Assembly: GCA_029204225.1 (NCBI GenBank)
Contig: CM055109.1
Span: 33,709,963 to 33,773,962, forward strand
Length of the DNA: 64,000 bases
DNA from: Diphasiastrum complanatum
Lineage: Eukaryota > Streptophyta > Lycopodiopsida > Lycopodiales > Lycopodiaceae
Direction: 5' to 3'
Position 1 is the first letter of the stretch, and each line of letters opens with the position of its first letter. Below, one piece after another: positions 34,461 to 46,835 of the stretch. The position numbers and the translations under genes were made by a program. Under the pieces are notes generated by a model. That model saw nothing but the letters and a program-made list of their open reading frames with translations, made no database searches and had not been told where the DNA came from.

Positions 34461-35960
34461 AGGGCTTTCCGGGTTAGTGTTTCTTTAAGATGTCGGGACT
34501 CGGAATCATCTACAAGGCCGGTGAGTTGTCATTGTCACAACGTCACAAGACTCGCAACGGTGGACGGCAGGCTGACGCTGTCAAAAAATGCGGTTTCGAT
34601 ACTTCGAGTGCCTACCTTGTACGAGAAATTTCTAGTGTCATGTACTTTGTACGTTCGCATGATGAAGATTCAACTTGACTTCCAAAAAGTGTACACGTAC
34701 ACTGTATTCTTCATCAGAAGTGGGGAATAGGCTGAACACTGTATCTATGAACATGGTCGCTAACTCTGTAATGGAATTATTGGACATTATTCGTCACTTA
34801 AGAAACGTAGCATACATCGGCAAGTGCCATGAAGCCTCCTATCAGGTTGAAATCCAAAGAGTCGCCTCTGTCGCCAGGTACACACACGAAAGCTATATAG
34901 CTCGCATTACATCATATCGTTCTTTGAGACCGTGTACTCCAAGACTAGTATAGATGTATGCATCAATCATCGAGCTATGGTTAGTTTTATCAGACACTGA
35001 CGAAACATAAATTATATCTAGAAACTAACTCAATCATCGTGTCTATGGAGAGATACATTAGCTAACCGTAAATTAGTCATATTTACCTTTTCGTTCTTTT
35101 GATAATACGCTTAAATGGTGCTACAGTTTCTCGGTTTAGCTGCGAAGTATTAATTAAGCGCATCGATACCGGAACGCCTATATTCCCGACGATGGCGTAA
35201 ACTACAGATAAAGGATGAATGTATCGAGCATGGGTGACGTGAAGGCGATCCACCACATAATGGTCTCTTTAACTGATCCATACGCAAAGACAATCAATCT
35301 AGTTTCCACTCACTTCATAAAAAATAGCAACATCAAACCAAATATTTTCAAACCCAAGAACGAGAATGCAACTGTGACTTTTTCTGCTGTGCAAGCATAC
35401 CTCATCGGCCGATGCATCGAATTCCCTGTCCTTGCTTTATCGTTGGGGCTGAAGTCACGCACTCCCAGTCCTTACTCTACCGTTAGGACTGAATCCATGA
35501 ATCGCTAGTACTTTTGTGTTTATGTGATCCAGCTTCTGTGAGCATGCGAGGATGAAATCATAAAATTATGGACTTGCAGAAGTTCGACGCTTGATGTTTT
35601 CTCCTCCTGATACTAACCATTTTGGAGAACCAACAAGTAAATGAATCAACCCAATTCGTACATTAGCCTTTGGCGTGAAATCTCGTAGATGTATCGAAGT
35701 TCAGCATTGTCCCACATGCCGTAGTAGTATCTGCAATATGATTATCGTGAAAAAATGATGACTTGTTGCGAGGCAGAATTCCTCCGCCGCTCTGAGATGA
35801 CAAGTGTCTTTCACATGGTGTTCAATGCCAACCAACGGCTTCTCGAGACCTCAGCTTTTAGAACTACTCAATGGGAGCCCGTGTTATGGACAGTTATAAT
35901 GGTATACCTGAATTATTATTTTCATTCGTGCTGCTGCTGTGTCAAACAACCATTCGTTTA
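34460..35960. other. CG-richer block with short unrecognised open frames
   Basis: This block has clearly more CG dinucleotides than its neighbours (for example gggactcggaatc, aaggccggtgag, ctcgcaacggtggacggc). Open frames include 34490-34678 (MSGLGIIYKAGELS), 34675-34953 (MVANSVMELLDIIRHLRNV) and 35215-35508 (MNVSSMGDVKAIHHIMVS). None matches a family I know. It could be the remains of a host gene, a recent insertion, or an unmethylated island. No splice model could be supported. Confidence 0.35.
34974..35152 (+). repeat. Direct repeat, copy 1 (about 180 bp)
   Basis: Shares atggttagttttatcagacactgac, aaactaactcaatcatc and ttttcgttcttttgataata with 36142-36315, at roughly 85-90% identity by eye. 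Here it ends at gcgaagtattaattaagcg. Confidence 0.85.
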
Positions 35961-36141
35961 AGTTAAAAACTGCTCGTCCCCCAAACCTTACAAAAAGGAC
36001 TAACTCAAATCCCATTTTAGATAACTAATACTCGAGGAAGCTTTTGGACATGAGATACTTAGTAGTACACTTGTAAGTGACAAAGAGTTGCAAATGCTAC
36101 TAGTTTGTTAAAGCTGTCCAAATTAGACTTGATACAAAACT

Positions 36142-36315
36142 ATGGTTAATTTTATCAGACACTGACAAAACAAAAATTATATCAAGAAACTAACTCAATC
36201 ATCCTGTCTATAGAGACATTAGCTAACAATAAATTAGTCATATTGCCTTTTCGTTCTTTTGATAATATGCTTAAATGGTGCTCTTGTTTCTTGGTTTAGC
36301 TGCGAAGTATTAAGC
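36142..36315 (+). repeat. Direct repeat, copy 2
   Basis: Partner of 34974-35152. It overlaps the 3' end of the unrecognised minus-strand open frame 36560-36234. Confidence 0.85.
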
Positions 36316-36560
36316 GCACAAAGGTTAGTCAGAACAATGTCATTGGTGGCACCATCATAAATCAAATGATAGATTCCAAACTTTCCATCCAACATGAAGT
36401 AGAGTAGGTGAAGATGAGTATCAAACCTAATAAATCCAGTCTTCTTGAGTCCATAACAAGCCTCAATAAGCTCACCAATGAGATCTCCCTTGCCTTGAAG
36501 AAATTGCCTCGATTTGCTCCATGTAGTCTTCTCCAACCAACCTTTTGTCATCTTGATCAT
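36234..36560 (-). CDS. Unrecognised 108-codon open frame
   Basis: Starts MIKMTKGWLEKTTWSK and contains ACYGLKKTGFIRFDTHLHLLYFML. I do not recognise it. A 3' portion and downstream sequence also occur at about 35090-35150 without the rest of the frame. It follows a Copia gag remnant on the same strand, so it may be a fragment of host coding sequence or another element adjoining it. Chance is possible. Confidence 0.3.
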   Translation of the reverse strand: MIKMTKGWLEKTTWSKSRQFLQGKGDLIGELIEACYGLKKTGFIRFDTHLHLLYFMLDGKFGIYHLIYDGATNDIVLTNLCALNTSQLNQETRAPFKHIIKRTKRQYD

Positions 36561-36689
36561 GAGTGATCAATCCACAATCATAGAATCTTTTGAGTTGATG
36601 AAGAGTTGTGAGATCCATGCCTTGGATCTTCCATTGCTCTTTCCTTCATAGGACTCCCTCTTAATGATTGCATCATAAGAAGTAGAAAC

Positions 36690-37748
36690 CTCAAAAATAA
36701 TTAGAAGCCATGAAAAAAATGATTAGTACCTTCAACATAAGGATGATTGAAGTACTCTCTTTTTTCAAACAGGAACTTCTACTCAATGTTTTAGGTAATG
36801 ACTCATATGATAATGATTCATCCTCACTATCATTCACAATGACATCATTCAAAGTACATCCTACTTTGAACTCTTCACATACTTCTCTTCTTCTTGACTT
36901 GTGACTATCTCCCTCACAAAGTCTCTTGATAGAACCATTTGATCTACTCTCTTCAAACATTCATTAGCAAAATGCCCTTTGATTTCACAATAAAATCATT
37001 TCAACTTAGACGTATCTTTCTTTTTGCCAAAAGAGGAAGTCTCACCTTGATCTTGCTCTTTAGACCATTTTCCTTTGCCTTTGCCCTTGAACTTGCCTTT
37101 GATGAACATAGCATCCTCTACATAATGAGATGTCGATGTAGATCCACCTCTTCTTGATTGAAGACTATACTCCTCATTCACCAAGATCTCTTGCAAATCC
37201 ACAATACTTGGCAAAGTCTTTTGAATAGCAAAACTTTGAGCAATATTAGCATGATCATCCAACAAGCCATTAAGTATAACTTGAACATTAAGTATAGCTT
37301 GAACAAGTTCTACCTCCTTAATGCTTTCATCAATACATGCTAACTCAGCATTGAATGCTTTAACCCTCAAAACAAAATCATGAGTACTCTCTTCCTTCTT
37401 TTGCAAACTTTGAAAAATTTGTCTTCTTAGAGTCAACACTCTAGATGTAGACTTGGATTGATAAAGCTTCTTCAAAGCTTCCCAAGCCTCCAAAGATGAT
37501 GTGCACTTACCAATCTCCTTGAGAAGTTCATTGTTAACATTCATCTTAATCATGTGTAGAGCCCTTTTGGCCCTCTTATCATACCTCATTTGATCTTGTT
37601 GAGTTGTTGGTCTCTCCTTCAAACCTGCAACAATCTCCATCAACTCATTCAACTCCAATAAGGAATCCATCCTCACCTTCCAAGTAGAATAGTTGATTGA
37701 AGTAAACCTATCATTGCCTTCCAACATGAATCCACCACTTGTAGCCAT
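36690..37748 (-). pseudogene. Copia-B family gag, minus strand
   Basis: The gag start is at 37748 (MATSGGFMLEGNDRFTSINYST), with an open frame to 36996. It is about 250 codons of Copia gag (UBN2-type), with STWKVRMDSLLELNELMEIV, ELACIDESIKEVELVQ and the basic KGKFKGKGKGKWSK. A short partial duplication occurs at VQAILN-VQVILNG. After a stop the zinc knuckle FYCEIKGHFANEC follows at about 36985-36945, with the first Cys altered. Protease, integrase and RT are absent; after about 36600 the sequence is unrelated. The open frame extends upstream of 37748 to 37817, but conservation with the other family members starts at the MATS Met. Confidence 0.88.
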
Positions 37749-37990
37749 GTTGCAATGACTTGATCTTCTCCTTTCAACCCGTTCCAATGCACAAAGCACT
37801 CTCTTGAATGTCAACAAATGAACTCAAGAAGAAATCACAAAGATATGGAACCTCTCAAATCTCTTCTAGCACTTCTAACTAGAAAATCAATACATAGAAT
37901 AGTGATCAACCTATGATCTATCCTCAATCTAATGATTCTTGCCACTTTCTAAGATTGAAACACACTCAAATGGAGTTCAGTAACCTCACA
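37749..37990 (-). other. Copia-B family 5' leader
   Basis: The minus strand matches 22740-22980 (for example gatatggaacctctcaaatctctt in complement). It is the untranslated leader of the same Copia family. No clear PBS or LTR end was found. Confidence 0.55.
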
Positions 37991-37999
37991 AACTAGAGA

Positions 38000-40900
38000 T
38001 CCAATTAAAATTAGGGTTTTGACAAAATCACAAAAAATTCAATATCTCAAATTCTACCTGCAATTGCCAGATGTTATCATCTAGTCACCATGTGTCATTG
38101 GCAAAGTATGGCATAATATCTCACAATAGGAAAATAGTGTTACACTCATACCTTATTACAATCAAAGTTCTTGCCAGTTATATTACTACACATTGCCGGT
38201 TTAATTTTTCTGAGTATTGGAAATAGGGACATAGGTGAATGGATTCCAATTATTATTGTCCAAAATCACTACTTTTAAAAAAAGACAAATTTCAAAATTT
38301 TGGGTAGTTGGACACCCAAGAATAGTAGGATGTTTGGACACTTATGACATCATTTAACCAGATGATTACAATTTAGCAGATAAAAGATTGTGTCGTTCAG
38401 TGCACTATATATTCTTTGACAAGGCTTGGGAATATAACGGCCAACAATCTTTGATAATTGTGTGATTTTAGAATGCAACAATCTTGAGTTGATTTTAGCA
38501 TTTAGTGAAGGCCTTGAAATTCATCTTGAAACAGACCACGAAATACTGAATCTAAATTAGTCAGGTCCTCAAAACAGACCTCGAAATACTGAAACTAATT
38601 TGAGGGGGTTTAGGGTTTAGGGTTTAGGGATTCTTGCAAATTTCAAAAAGGCTGACCATTGTTGCGGCATTTTTGAAGAGGGAAGAGGAGTGGGTTATGG
38701 TATCAAGGGTCATACCTGTCGTCTTTGTCGTCTCCCTTGTACGGTTGATCCTTCCTCACCCTCTTTATCCTCCTCACTCTCTTTATTCTCCTCACATTTG
38801 AATGCTCCTCTTGCTCTTGCCTCTCTTGCTATTGTTCTTTGCTTCCTCCTCTTGCACTTTGCTTGCTCCTCTTGCACTTTGCTTATTCCTCGTGCTCTTC
38901 CTCTTTGTTTACTCCTTGCAAAGTCAAATGTGGTGAGCTCAAGAACAAAAGAGAAAGTGGACAATGGAGGCTTTTTTTATTATTGGATGTAAGGTAATCT
39001 CCCTCTGTTATTACAGATTGGTTTTATTTCTTCAAGTTTTCTATGCAAGTTTCTTTTGAGTCAAAGGAGTCGGCGGATCCACAAAAGTTTTTTATGGTAA
39101 GACATGGCTCGTAAAGGTCGTCGGAATATGCGGATCTATAGGATTTGTTGTTCCGAAGGCTATTCCGATGGCCTATTTTTTATCAACGTGCTATAGATCC
39201 ATGTGAGGAATGATGAGGGTACTATAGATCCATAGATTTTGTTGTAGATCCAGACTTATAGAGGGTCGGAATGCCTATTGGAATATGAGAATCTATGGGG
39301 TTTGTTAAATCAGCACCTATTCTGAGGGGTATTATGATGCCAAATCTTATTCATCAACTGGATATCCAGTTTTTTTGTGCATATACAAGATTCCATATGG
39401 ATCTTCGTTGTTCTTTGTGTAAAATTAGTTTATTGCAATAATTTTGTTGTGGTAATATACTTAATAAACTACACTATTGGTTTTTGTTTTGCATGTTTCA
39501 TTGTTGGTTTCTAGGCCAATCACCATCAGAGCATTTGAGGCGCAAATTCTGTAGCAAATCCCAGAGGTACTTTCAGGGTCGGAATGGAGGACGTAATACA
39601 CCATGATATTTTTTACAGTATACTGGTGTTCCTTCTTACATTTTGTTTTGAGCTTTTAAATGGTAGATCTGTGAATTTGTTGATAGATTTGTAATTTAGC
39701 TTAGGTGTTTTTATGAGCTGAATCTTCAATAGTTGTATGAGTTTTTTGCAAGTTTGTATGCCAATTTTTTAGCTAAAACACCATCCAAGCAGCTGATTAA
39801 CAAAATAAAATCTTGACATGAAGGCTTAAAGCTATGCCAGGTTCAATTTTTCTAGCTTACTCGAGAAGTGCTCACGTCTGAACAAATAGCTTTGCTACCA
39901 ATGAATTTTCAAAAAACCATCATAGGATTTTACAATTGATTTTTGCCATCCTACTTGAACACCCATCAACTTTGAGATAATGTTCTTCCAAAAGAGATTA
40001 TTGTCAAAAAATTTCATTAGCCAACAAAATCAGGTTTGATAGCCATAGAGCAAAGATGTAGACAACTCAAACAATGCTCAAGACAAAACATTTTTTTAGT
40101 GATTATATGAAAAGATGCATACCTTATTTACATCTTATCACAATCTATTAGAGCTACAAATCAAGTTTAATAGCCCTTGTTCCCACCACAAGTGTCAGCC
40201 TACTGGAGAAGTGCTCAAGTTTGAACAAATACTCCCAGTTGAGCAGTGCCATATTCTAGTATTCCATCAGTGCAAACTACTAGAATACTATTCCAGTACA
40301 AACAAAGTTTTTCATAAATGATCTTTTCTAGCCTACTTGAGCAATGCTTGAGTTTGATGAAATATGTGCACACACAGAAAGTACAAAAAATTGCTCCAAC
40401 TCGAGAGATATTCTTTATGTCTTCTAGAGGAAAATAATTCATGAATGCTAATGTGCACTTACTTTGATGACCATATAAAAATGATCTAACAAACCCGAGT
40501 AGGGTGTTGTGGAGAAAAATTAGATGGTGCATTTTTATTTTAGCCACGTGTGCCCTAAGCTTCAAATTACCTTTAGCTATCAATTGTGCGACTAGGAGGG
40601 CCAATTGCATGATTGTTGGAAATCACGTGCACCCCTATTTCACATTGATGGGATTTTTATTAAACTTTCACATGACATGTATAATGTAAGGGTACCTTTG
40701 AAATAAAATAAGTATAAACCTTTCCCCAAACTGTGTTTCTTTTAACTTTTGGAGTTAGGAACTCCCCGATTGAATTTTTTTTTTTCTTTTTGTGGAATTT
40801 TAAACTGGTTGAAATTTGAAAATAGGTTACTTGTTTGATAGTTTCTAATCGATGTTGATCGATAGAAATCAGTCAAGTGAATGTTTGTGCAAGATACTCG

Positions 40901-43600
40901 TTAAATTTGTATTAAAATCGTCAAACAATATGAAATGACCAGATTGGATGAGTGGCAATAGTATTCTTTATCTAGTCAATAAATCTGATAGGATACAGTT
41001 GAAGAATTACTAAAATCCTATTGGTGGGATTTCCATTCATGTAATTTCATATTCTATGTTTGGATAGGTTTTGTCAATATTAACAGAGTAATGCCAAACG
41101 AGTCAATAAAATAAAATAAAGTCCAATTTTATTGGAAAATTTGTAATAATAGGAATTACATAACTGATTTCATTTCCAGTAAAATCCTATGGTGAATTAT
41201 ATTCAGCCCAAGTATAGGACAAAAATGAGATTGTTTTGGACTTTTTCCTACAGTAATTGAATTTTTTAAACCATTTACTAATGTCATTACATCTTCTTGG
41301 TACCTGCTGAAATAGATTTTCAGGGAACTGAAAATTCTAAGGAGGGAAGAAAAGTGAACATCAGAGGTAGTAAGTGTGACCGGGAAATGTATTTCGCAGT
41401 TGGGATTTTGGTAATCCTTGTAAATAATTGTTTAATACTGGTTATTGATCTCCTGGTTAGAATTCATTCAGATGAATTCATAACTGATATCTTTGTATCC
41501 ATTGAGTTTTTCGTAGTTTTGGATGTCAATTGTGAGGTTTAGAAGTGGAATCTGATACGTTGATTACATTGGATCTATTAGTTGACATAAGCTTGTCCCT
41601 AGACTTGATGCATCAGTAGGGTTTTAAAACTTGTCAATAACCAGAAAGGTTCAGAGTGTAATAGTGAACCATGTTAATTCTTCTGTCTAAGTCACATAAT
41701 CATATGTAGATTATGGGTATCCATCTGATAGGCATGCCGGTCATCCAAATAAATGGATTCTCCAGTGTTTGGGAATAAGAGATAATATCCTATATGGACT
41801 AAAGGACAACTAGATGATCACTGGATCTCTAGAATATCAGATAAGGCGGTTAAGAGTTTTCCGGAAGGAAAAGCTGATGGTATGGGACATCAGTAATTTT
41901 GGAAAGGAAATTCTAAGACTGGTGTGTTTTAGTACCTAGTCGCGATATGGGAAAGAAGAAAACCATTTGATCAAATGTGGGGTATTTTGTTTGAGGTTTT
42001 ATCTAGATCCCAATGTGGTATCTCATTATTTACAAAATCAGAGGCCCTCAAATCTATTTCTCGCTTTCTTAATTAATCCTTTACTTCTTAGTAATTTTTC
42101 AAATATAGGATATCAGACTGATTTATATGATTCTTTTTAGCACGAAGTTATTCTTCTAAAAGATTGTTATGTCATATAAATTACTACTTGTAGGAATAGA
42201 CTTGGAATTCAGATAGATTCAATTTCTTAAACCATGGAATATCTCTATTGCATAAATGGACTTTGGTGGAATAGTAGTTTCTATCACTCGGAGTGAAAAT
42301 ATTTGAAGGAAAAGTCCTGTGTGTAATAGGGTGAATCCTTTAGTGGAAGCACTTATTACTGACTTTTCTAGAATATAGATATTTTCATATATCATCTTTC
42401 CAGTTAATTTTTATGAAAATTTATAATTTTCTTAAAAGGAGGGGTGAAGTGGTGGGATAAAATTCTATTTGGGAATCTGTTGGTTGCATAGTTTTCAGAA
42501 GAGAACCAACTGCGGCATAGAAATAAGATTTGGTCTGAAAGTAATTTCGGACAGATTCAGAGTAAGATACCTAATTGGAACTTTTTAAAATAAGAGAAAT
42601 TCTCTAGGGATTGTGTGGACAATCTGGAACTAGAACTGGTTTCGAATTTGAATCATTATCTATTTGTAGTACAGTAAAAGGTCAAAAGTTACTAATTCCA
42701 TTTTGATTGGAATAAAAGTAAGTTTGATCAGAATTTAAGTCTGAGAGTTCTATATTGGATCAACCTAATCTTAGTTTAAGTACTAGGATCTGAGAGGGGT
42801 TAAGCAGTGAGAGAAATTATGTAATTAGAGGTAAGTGGGATTGGAAAACTGTTGAGAGTGAATTTTATTCGTCTCAAAGATTTTTTGAATATGTTATTTA
42901 CTCATGAGAAATAGAAAATATCTTGTAGCTGAGTTACAAGATCTCAGTGAGATATGTGAGTAACATATGTGGGTTCTGGAGGAATCTGCTGGGTAAGAAT
43001 GTGTTTATGTACTGGGTCATAGTGAGATTATTCTCATATGTGCACGATTAATCTTGTATGAATCTACTGTGTAATCCTAGTTACTAAGGTTATCTGGTGC
43101 ACTTAACCTAGTCGGCGAACATAAGCATATGATCAAGTATTGTTTTGACATATACTTGCAGAGTTAATAAATCTTTCTATAGAAGATTTATGGATTAACT
43201 TATAAATGATTTGGGTAAGGATCTAAATGTGGTGTTATACTAGTAAAATTGAATTCTTTGCTGATTTCACATGTGTGGACTGTCCACAACATGTACTTGT
43301 GATCTCCTAAGGTGTGTAGATGCACCAAGATCAAGACTAGATTGATATTCAAGATCTATCTTTGATTCTATGGCAAAAACACGCTACTGCATGCATTCAA
43401 TCACTTCCAACTCTCACTCACACGTGTGGGAAGTATTAAAAAATTATTCTAAGTAAAAACAAGCTGCTCTCCTCGGGTAGAGAAAGAAAAAACCATCATG
43501 AGCTCTCGGGTAGAGAGAGAAAGCTAGAAATCCAATGACACTCAAAATCCACACAATCACCAAATCAATTAGATCCAAAATGAGGAGTACAATGATACTA
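38000..43600. other. Long AT-rich stretch without recognised genes
   Basis: Only short open frames occur. The longest (38690-38992) is a low-complexity CT-rich run (ctcctcttgcactttgctt repeats) that would give a Leu/Ser/Cys-rich peptide. A weak repeat links 39830-39900 with 40170-40230 (gagaagtgctca(a/c)g...gaacaaata). Nothing else stands out. Confidence 0.5.
38606..38629 (+). repeat. Interstitial plant telomere-like repeat
   Basis: Three consecutive TTTAGGG units. This is the Arabidopsis-type telomere motif shared by most plants, and here it is a short internal tract. Confidence 0.9.
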
Positions 43601-44270
43601 GTAGATCCACGAGCTACCACTATGCTTAACTATGATTGGACCACACTTTGTCACCTCTTAATCCTATTGGACCATTGATCCATGCACTCTTAATTCTATT
43701 GGACTATATTCAGGCAATATTGTCACTACTAATGAATGTGATAGTGGGAGGCTCATGGCAGTGGAATGCGAGCACTAGGGTGGTGTGTTTGTTTGTGGTG
43801 GCTATTGTTCAAAGGCGGACATAGTTAGTAGGTGGTCGGCTCAGTCTAGTCAGATGAGGGGGCGGTTGAGGATGATTCAAGGGCGGACAAATGGGGTGCG
43901 TGTACTTATTGATGCTAGATAGTTAGAAATGTTTAAAGTAGTTTAATGGGAGAATGCTTTGGTCAAGACAAAGGCAGGGTGAGGTGCGTGGAGGGCATGG
44001 CTTGTATAGATGTAGTGTTTGTCAGGGAAGGATGTCAGGAGTTTTGATCAGGGAGCCATTCGTTCATGCAGGTCGTGGGTAGAGTGTTTTGTTGAGAGGG
44101 CTGTGGAGAGAGTCTGTTGAAATGTTGTTGGCAGGCAGATTGTTCACAAGCAGGTTGGAAACGGGTTGCGATCAAATGCAGGTTTTTGTGAATGCGGTCG
44201 ATGCGGCTTGAGTGGTCTCTACGGGCATATGCAGTGTCTATGGTTACCTGTGGCTATGATGGGTGATGGA

Positions 44271-44450
44271 GGTGTCAGCGGTTGATTACGGTTGTAGCAG
44301 GCGATTGCGGTTGCAGCAGAAAATTGCGGTTGCAGCAGACAATTGCGCTTTGTAGCAGTGGTTGCAGTTGCGGCGGGCGTTTGCGGTTGTGGCAGTCGAT
44401 TGCGATGTCAGCGATTGATGGCGATGTCAGCGGTCGATGGCGGTTACTAT
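44271..44450. repeat. 19-bp minisatellite
   Basis: Adjacent units read ggttgtagcaggcgattgc, ggttgcagcagaaaattgc and ggttgcagcagacaattgc, then more diverged units with gcgatgtcagcg. It is markedly richer in G than the flanks. Confidence 0.85.
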
Positions 44451-44870
44451 AGGGCAACTATGGATGGGGTTGGAATATGGGTGAAGGAATGATCGGATTG
44501 AATTGCGGTCCTGACGGTGTAAGTGTGGAGGTAGTGTGCTGGTGATAATTGTGGGGGTGCAACTTGTTGCGATTGAAGGGGAATGCAGTGGATGTGATGA
44601 TGTGCAGACGTTGCGATGGGTTGCGGTGAATGTGATCTCTACGGTGCAGAGGCTGATGCAATTGAGGTGTAGTTGAATGCGGTCCCTACGATGAAAAGGC
44701 TGTTCCCACGGGTCAATGTGATCACTACGGCTCAATGCAGATGTAGGCTTGTGTAGTTGGTCGCGTTTACAATGTTGCAGATAGATAAATATATTGTCAA
44801 TGCAAGCTATAGTTCTGAACGTCGTTGGAAATTTCTGTGGTCTAGCGTGGATATGGGCTGACTGAAGCAG

Positions 44871-45440
44871 GTCGTCGGTTGAGATTGGACTGAATGGCCG
44901 TCGATTGAGATTTCACTAAGGCCATCGGTTGAGATTTTACTGAGGGCCGTCGGTCGAGATTTCACAGGGCACCGTCGATTGAGATTTGATTGAGGGCCAT
45001 CGGTCAAGAATTCACAAGGCACCGTCGGTTGAGATTTGATTGAGGGCCGTCGGTCAAGATTTCACAGGGCACCGTTGTCTAGAACGGATAGAATCTCATC
45101 GGTTGAGATTGGAAGCGGATCCCGTCGGTTGAGATCTGAGCGACTTACGTCAGTTGAGATCTGACCGATGGATGTCAGTTGAGATCTGACAGGTGGACGT
45201 CAGTTGAGATCTGACTGATGGTGTCAGTTGAGATCTAATGCAGGGCTGTCGGGCGAGATTGGAATGAGGCCGTCGGTTGAGATTTGAGTGGAAACCGTCG
45301 GTCAAGATTTCAATAGATTACCGTCGGTCGAGATGTAACAGATGACCATCGGTTGAGATTTGAGAGAGTGTGTGTCGGTTGACAATCAACAGAATGCGTC
45401 GATTGATATGGACACGAGCTCTCCGGTTGAAATTTCAACA
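44871..45440. repeat. 25-bp minisatellite, about 23 units, with 50-bp higher-order units
   Basis: The core is ccgtcggttgagatttgattgaggg with variants such as ccgtcggtcaagatttcacagggca. Most units are 24-26 bp. Between about 44950 and 45075 the two variants alternate, forming 50-bp dimers repeated about three times. The period is not a multiple of three and frames are broken, so it is not coding. Confidence 0.9.
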
Positions 45441-45552
45441 CAGGGGGGTCGCTCCGGTTGAGATGTGATCATGAGGGGACGAGCGGAGCGTGGACAAGGT
45501 TGTGGGTTTCTGATGTAGAAGGTGTTGGAGTTCAATGGGCAACGGTGCCAAA

Positions 45553-46700
45553 TGTTAACAGATCCTCTGATCCAGAGGATCTGTTGGTTTCTAAAATTAA
45601 TTCTTTCTTACTTTTGCCTATCAGCAGAGACGGTGGGTTCTTCTTGAGATTGTCATTCTTGTTTTAAACCCAAAATCAGGCAGAAGGGAATAGACTCTTG
45701 TTGTAATATATTTTTTTGTCCTGCCTGTCAAAGGGTCGAACTCTCTTGAATGCACTTACATTCATACATAGATGCAAGCCAAGAACGCTCATTCATAGAT
45801 CAGAGTGTAGCCCAAATGAACATTCTGTAGTTTCTACAGCTATCGACTCTAAAAACGAACTGAATCAGAGCCTAAGCATTACTAACATTGAGCTACACTT
45901 GCATAAATTGACAAAACAAGAACCAAGAACTAATCTATAGCATGTTAGAAATCCAAGAATCAAGAAACCAACCAGTCTTTTGATTCTTGGACATCCCAAG
46001 AACATCAAGAACTGGACTGAAAGGAGATATGCAAGAACTACACCACAGATCTAGCCTATTTAGTTTATCTGAATGCTGGTTCCTACATTATTCCACAAAC
46101 AAGAAAAAAAACTAATCCACTCTATGAAAGCAACAAATCTAATCCACTCTACAGTCCACAACCACACACAAAAGGAGGGAAGGGCAAGATCATAAATGCA
46201 TCACTCAAGAAACAAGCATGATCAAGGAGCTCAATGGATGCACCAAACTCGTGAGGCTCTTCTCATTTCAGCATGGAGTTGATACAATTCACAAAAAGCT
46301 CCTCTACTCAAAGAGAGAGTGTCTTAAATAAGAAAGAGAGCTCCTTAGGTGGCATTGTAGTGGAATTTCCACATTTACAATTTACAACTGGAATAATGCT
46401 CTCCACTAGAGGTCACCATCAAAAGGTGGCTCACTCTAGTTTCTTTAAGAGGGGTCTACTTGCATTTAATACATTTTCCTAGAAATACTAGTTCCTACGT
46501 GGTCATTCCATCTTCCGAGATTTACCATAAGGCTTACACAGTTCTTACATGTCTTTCCTAGACAGTATTTCTCGGCTCTCAAACTCGGCTCTCAGTCTTC
46601 GTTAGTCTCGTCTTCTCAGAGACCTCCTCGGTCTAAGGTGAGAGGTGCTCTTGAGTTGCTCTGTCCGAGTATCTTGGGGATTCGTCAGAATCAGCCAACA
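45553..46700 (-). repeat. Candidate LTR (about 1148 bp) with PBS-like motif
   Basis: On minus the segment would start TGTTGGCTGATTC at 46700 and end CTGTTAACA at 45553, followed by TTTGGCACCGTTGCCC. That resembles the TGGCGCCGTTG-type PBS found in several plant Gypsy elements. A partner LTR and a gag were not found; instead the minisatellites at 44271-45440 occupy the putative internal region. The assignment is tentative. Confidence 0.4.
45557..45585. repeat. Perfect hairpin: 13-bp stem, 3-base loop
   Basis: aacagatcctctg (45557-45569), loop atc, then cagaggatctgtt (45573-45585). It sits at the edge of the candidate LTR at 45553-46700. Confidence 0.95.
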
Positions 46701-46835
46701 TCATCCCACCCCTAATGTGTTGTAGGACCCACTGCAACTCATATTAGACGATGTCGCTCCGCTTTGCATTAGCATCTTCGATCATCACTTGGAAAAGCGT
46801 AGATCCTCGTTCGCTTACATAAAACCAAGTGCTTA

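Noticed and set aside
38690-38992. 100-codon open frame on plus with an overlapping charged frame on minus
   Set aside because: Both come from a low-complexity CT-rich tract with short direct repeats.
44275-45022. Ser/Pro/Arg-rich minus-strand open frames in the minisatellites
   Set aside because: The repeat periods (19 and 25 bp) are not multiples of three, so the frames are chance readings of the arrays.
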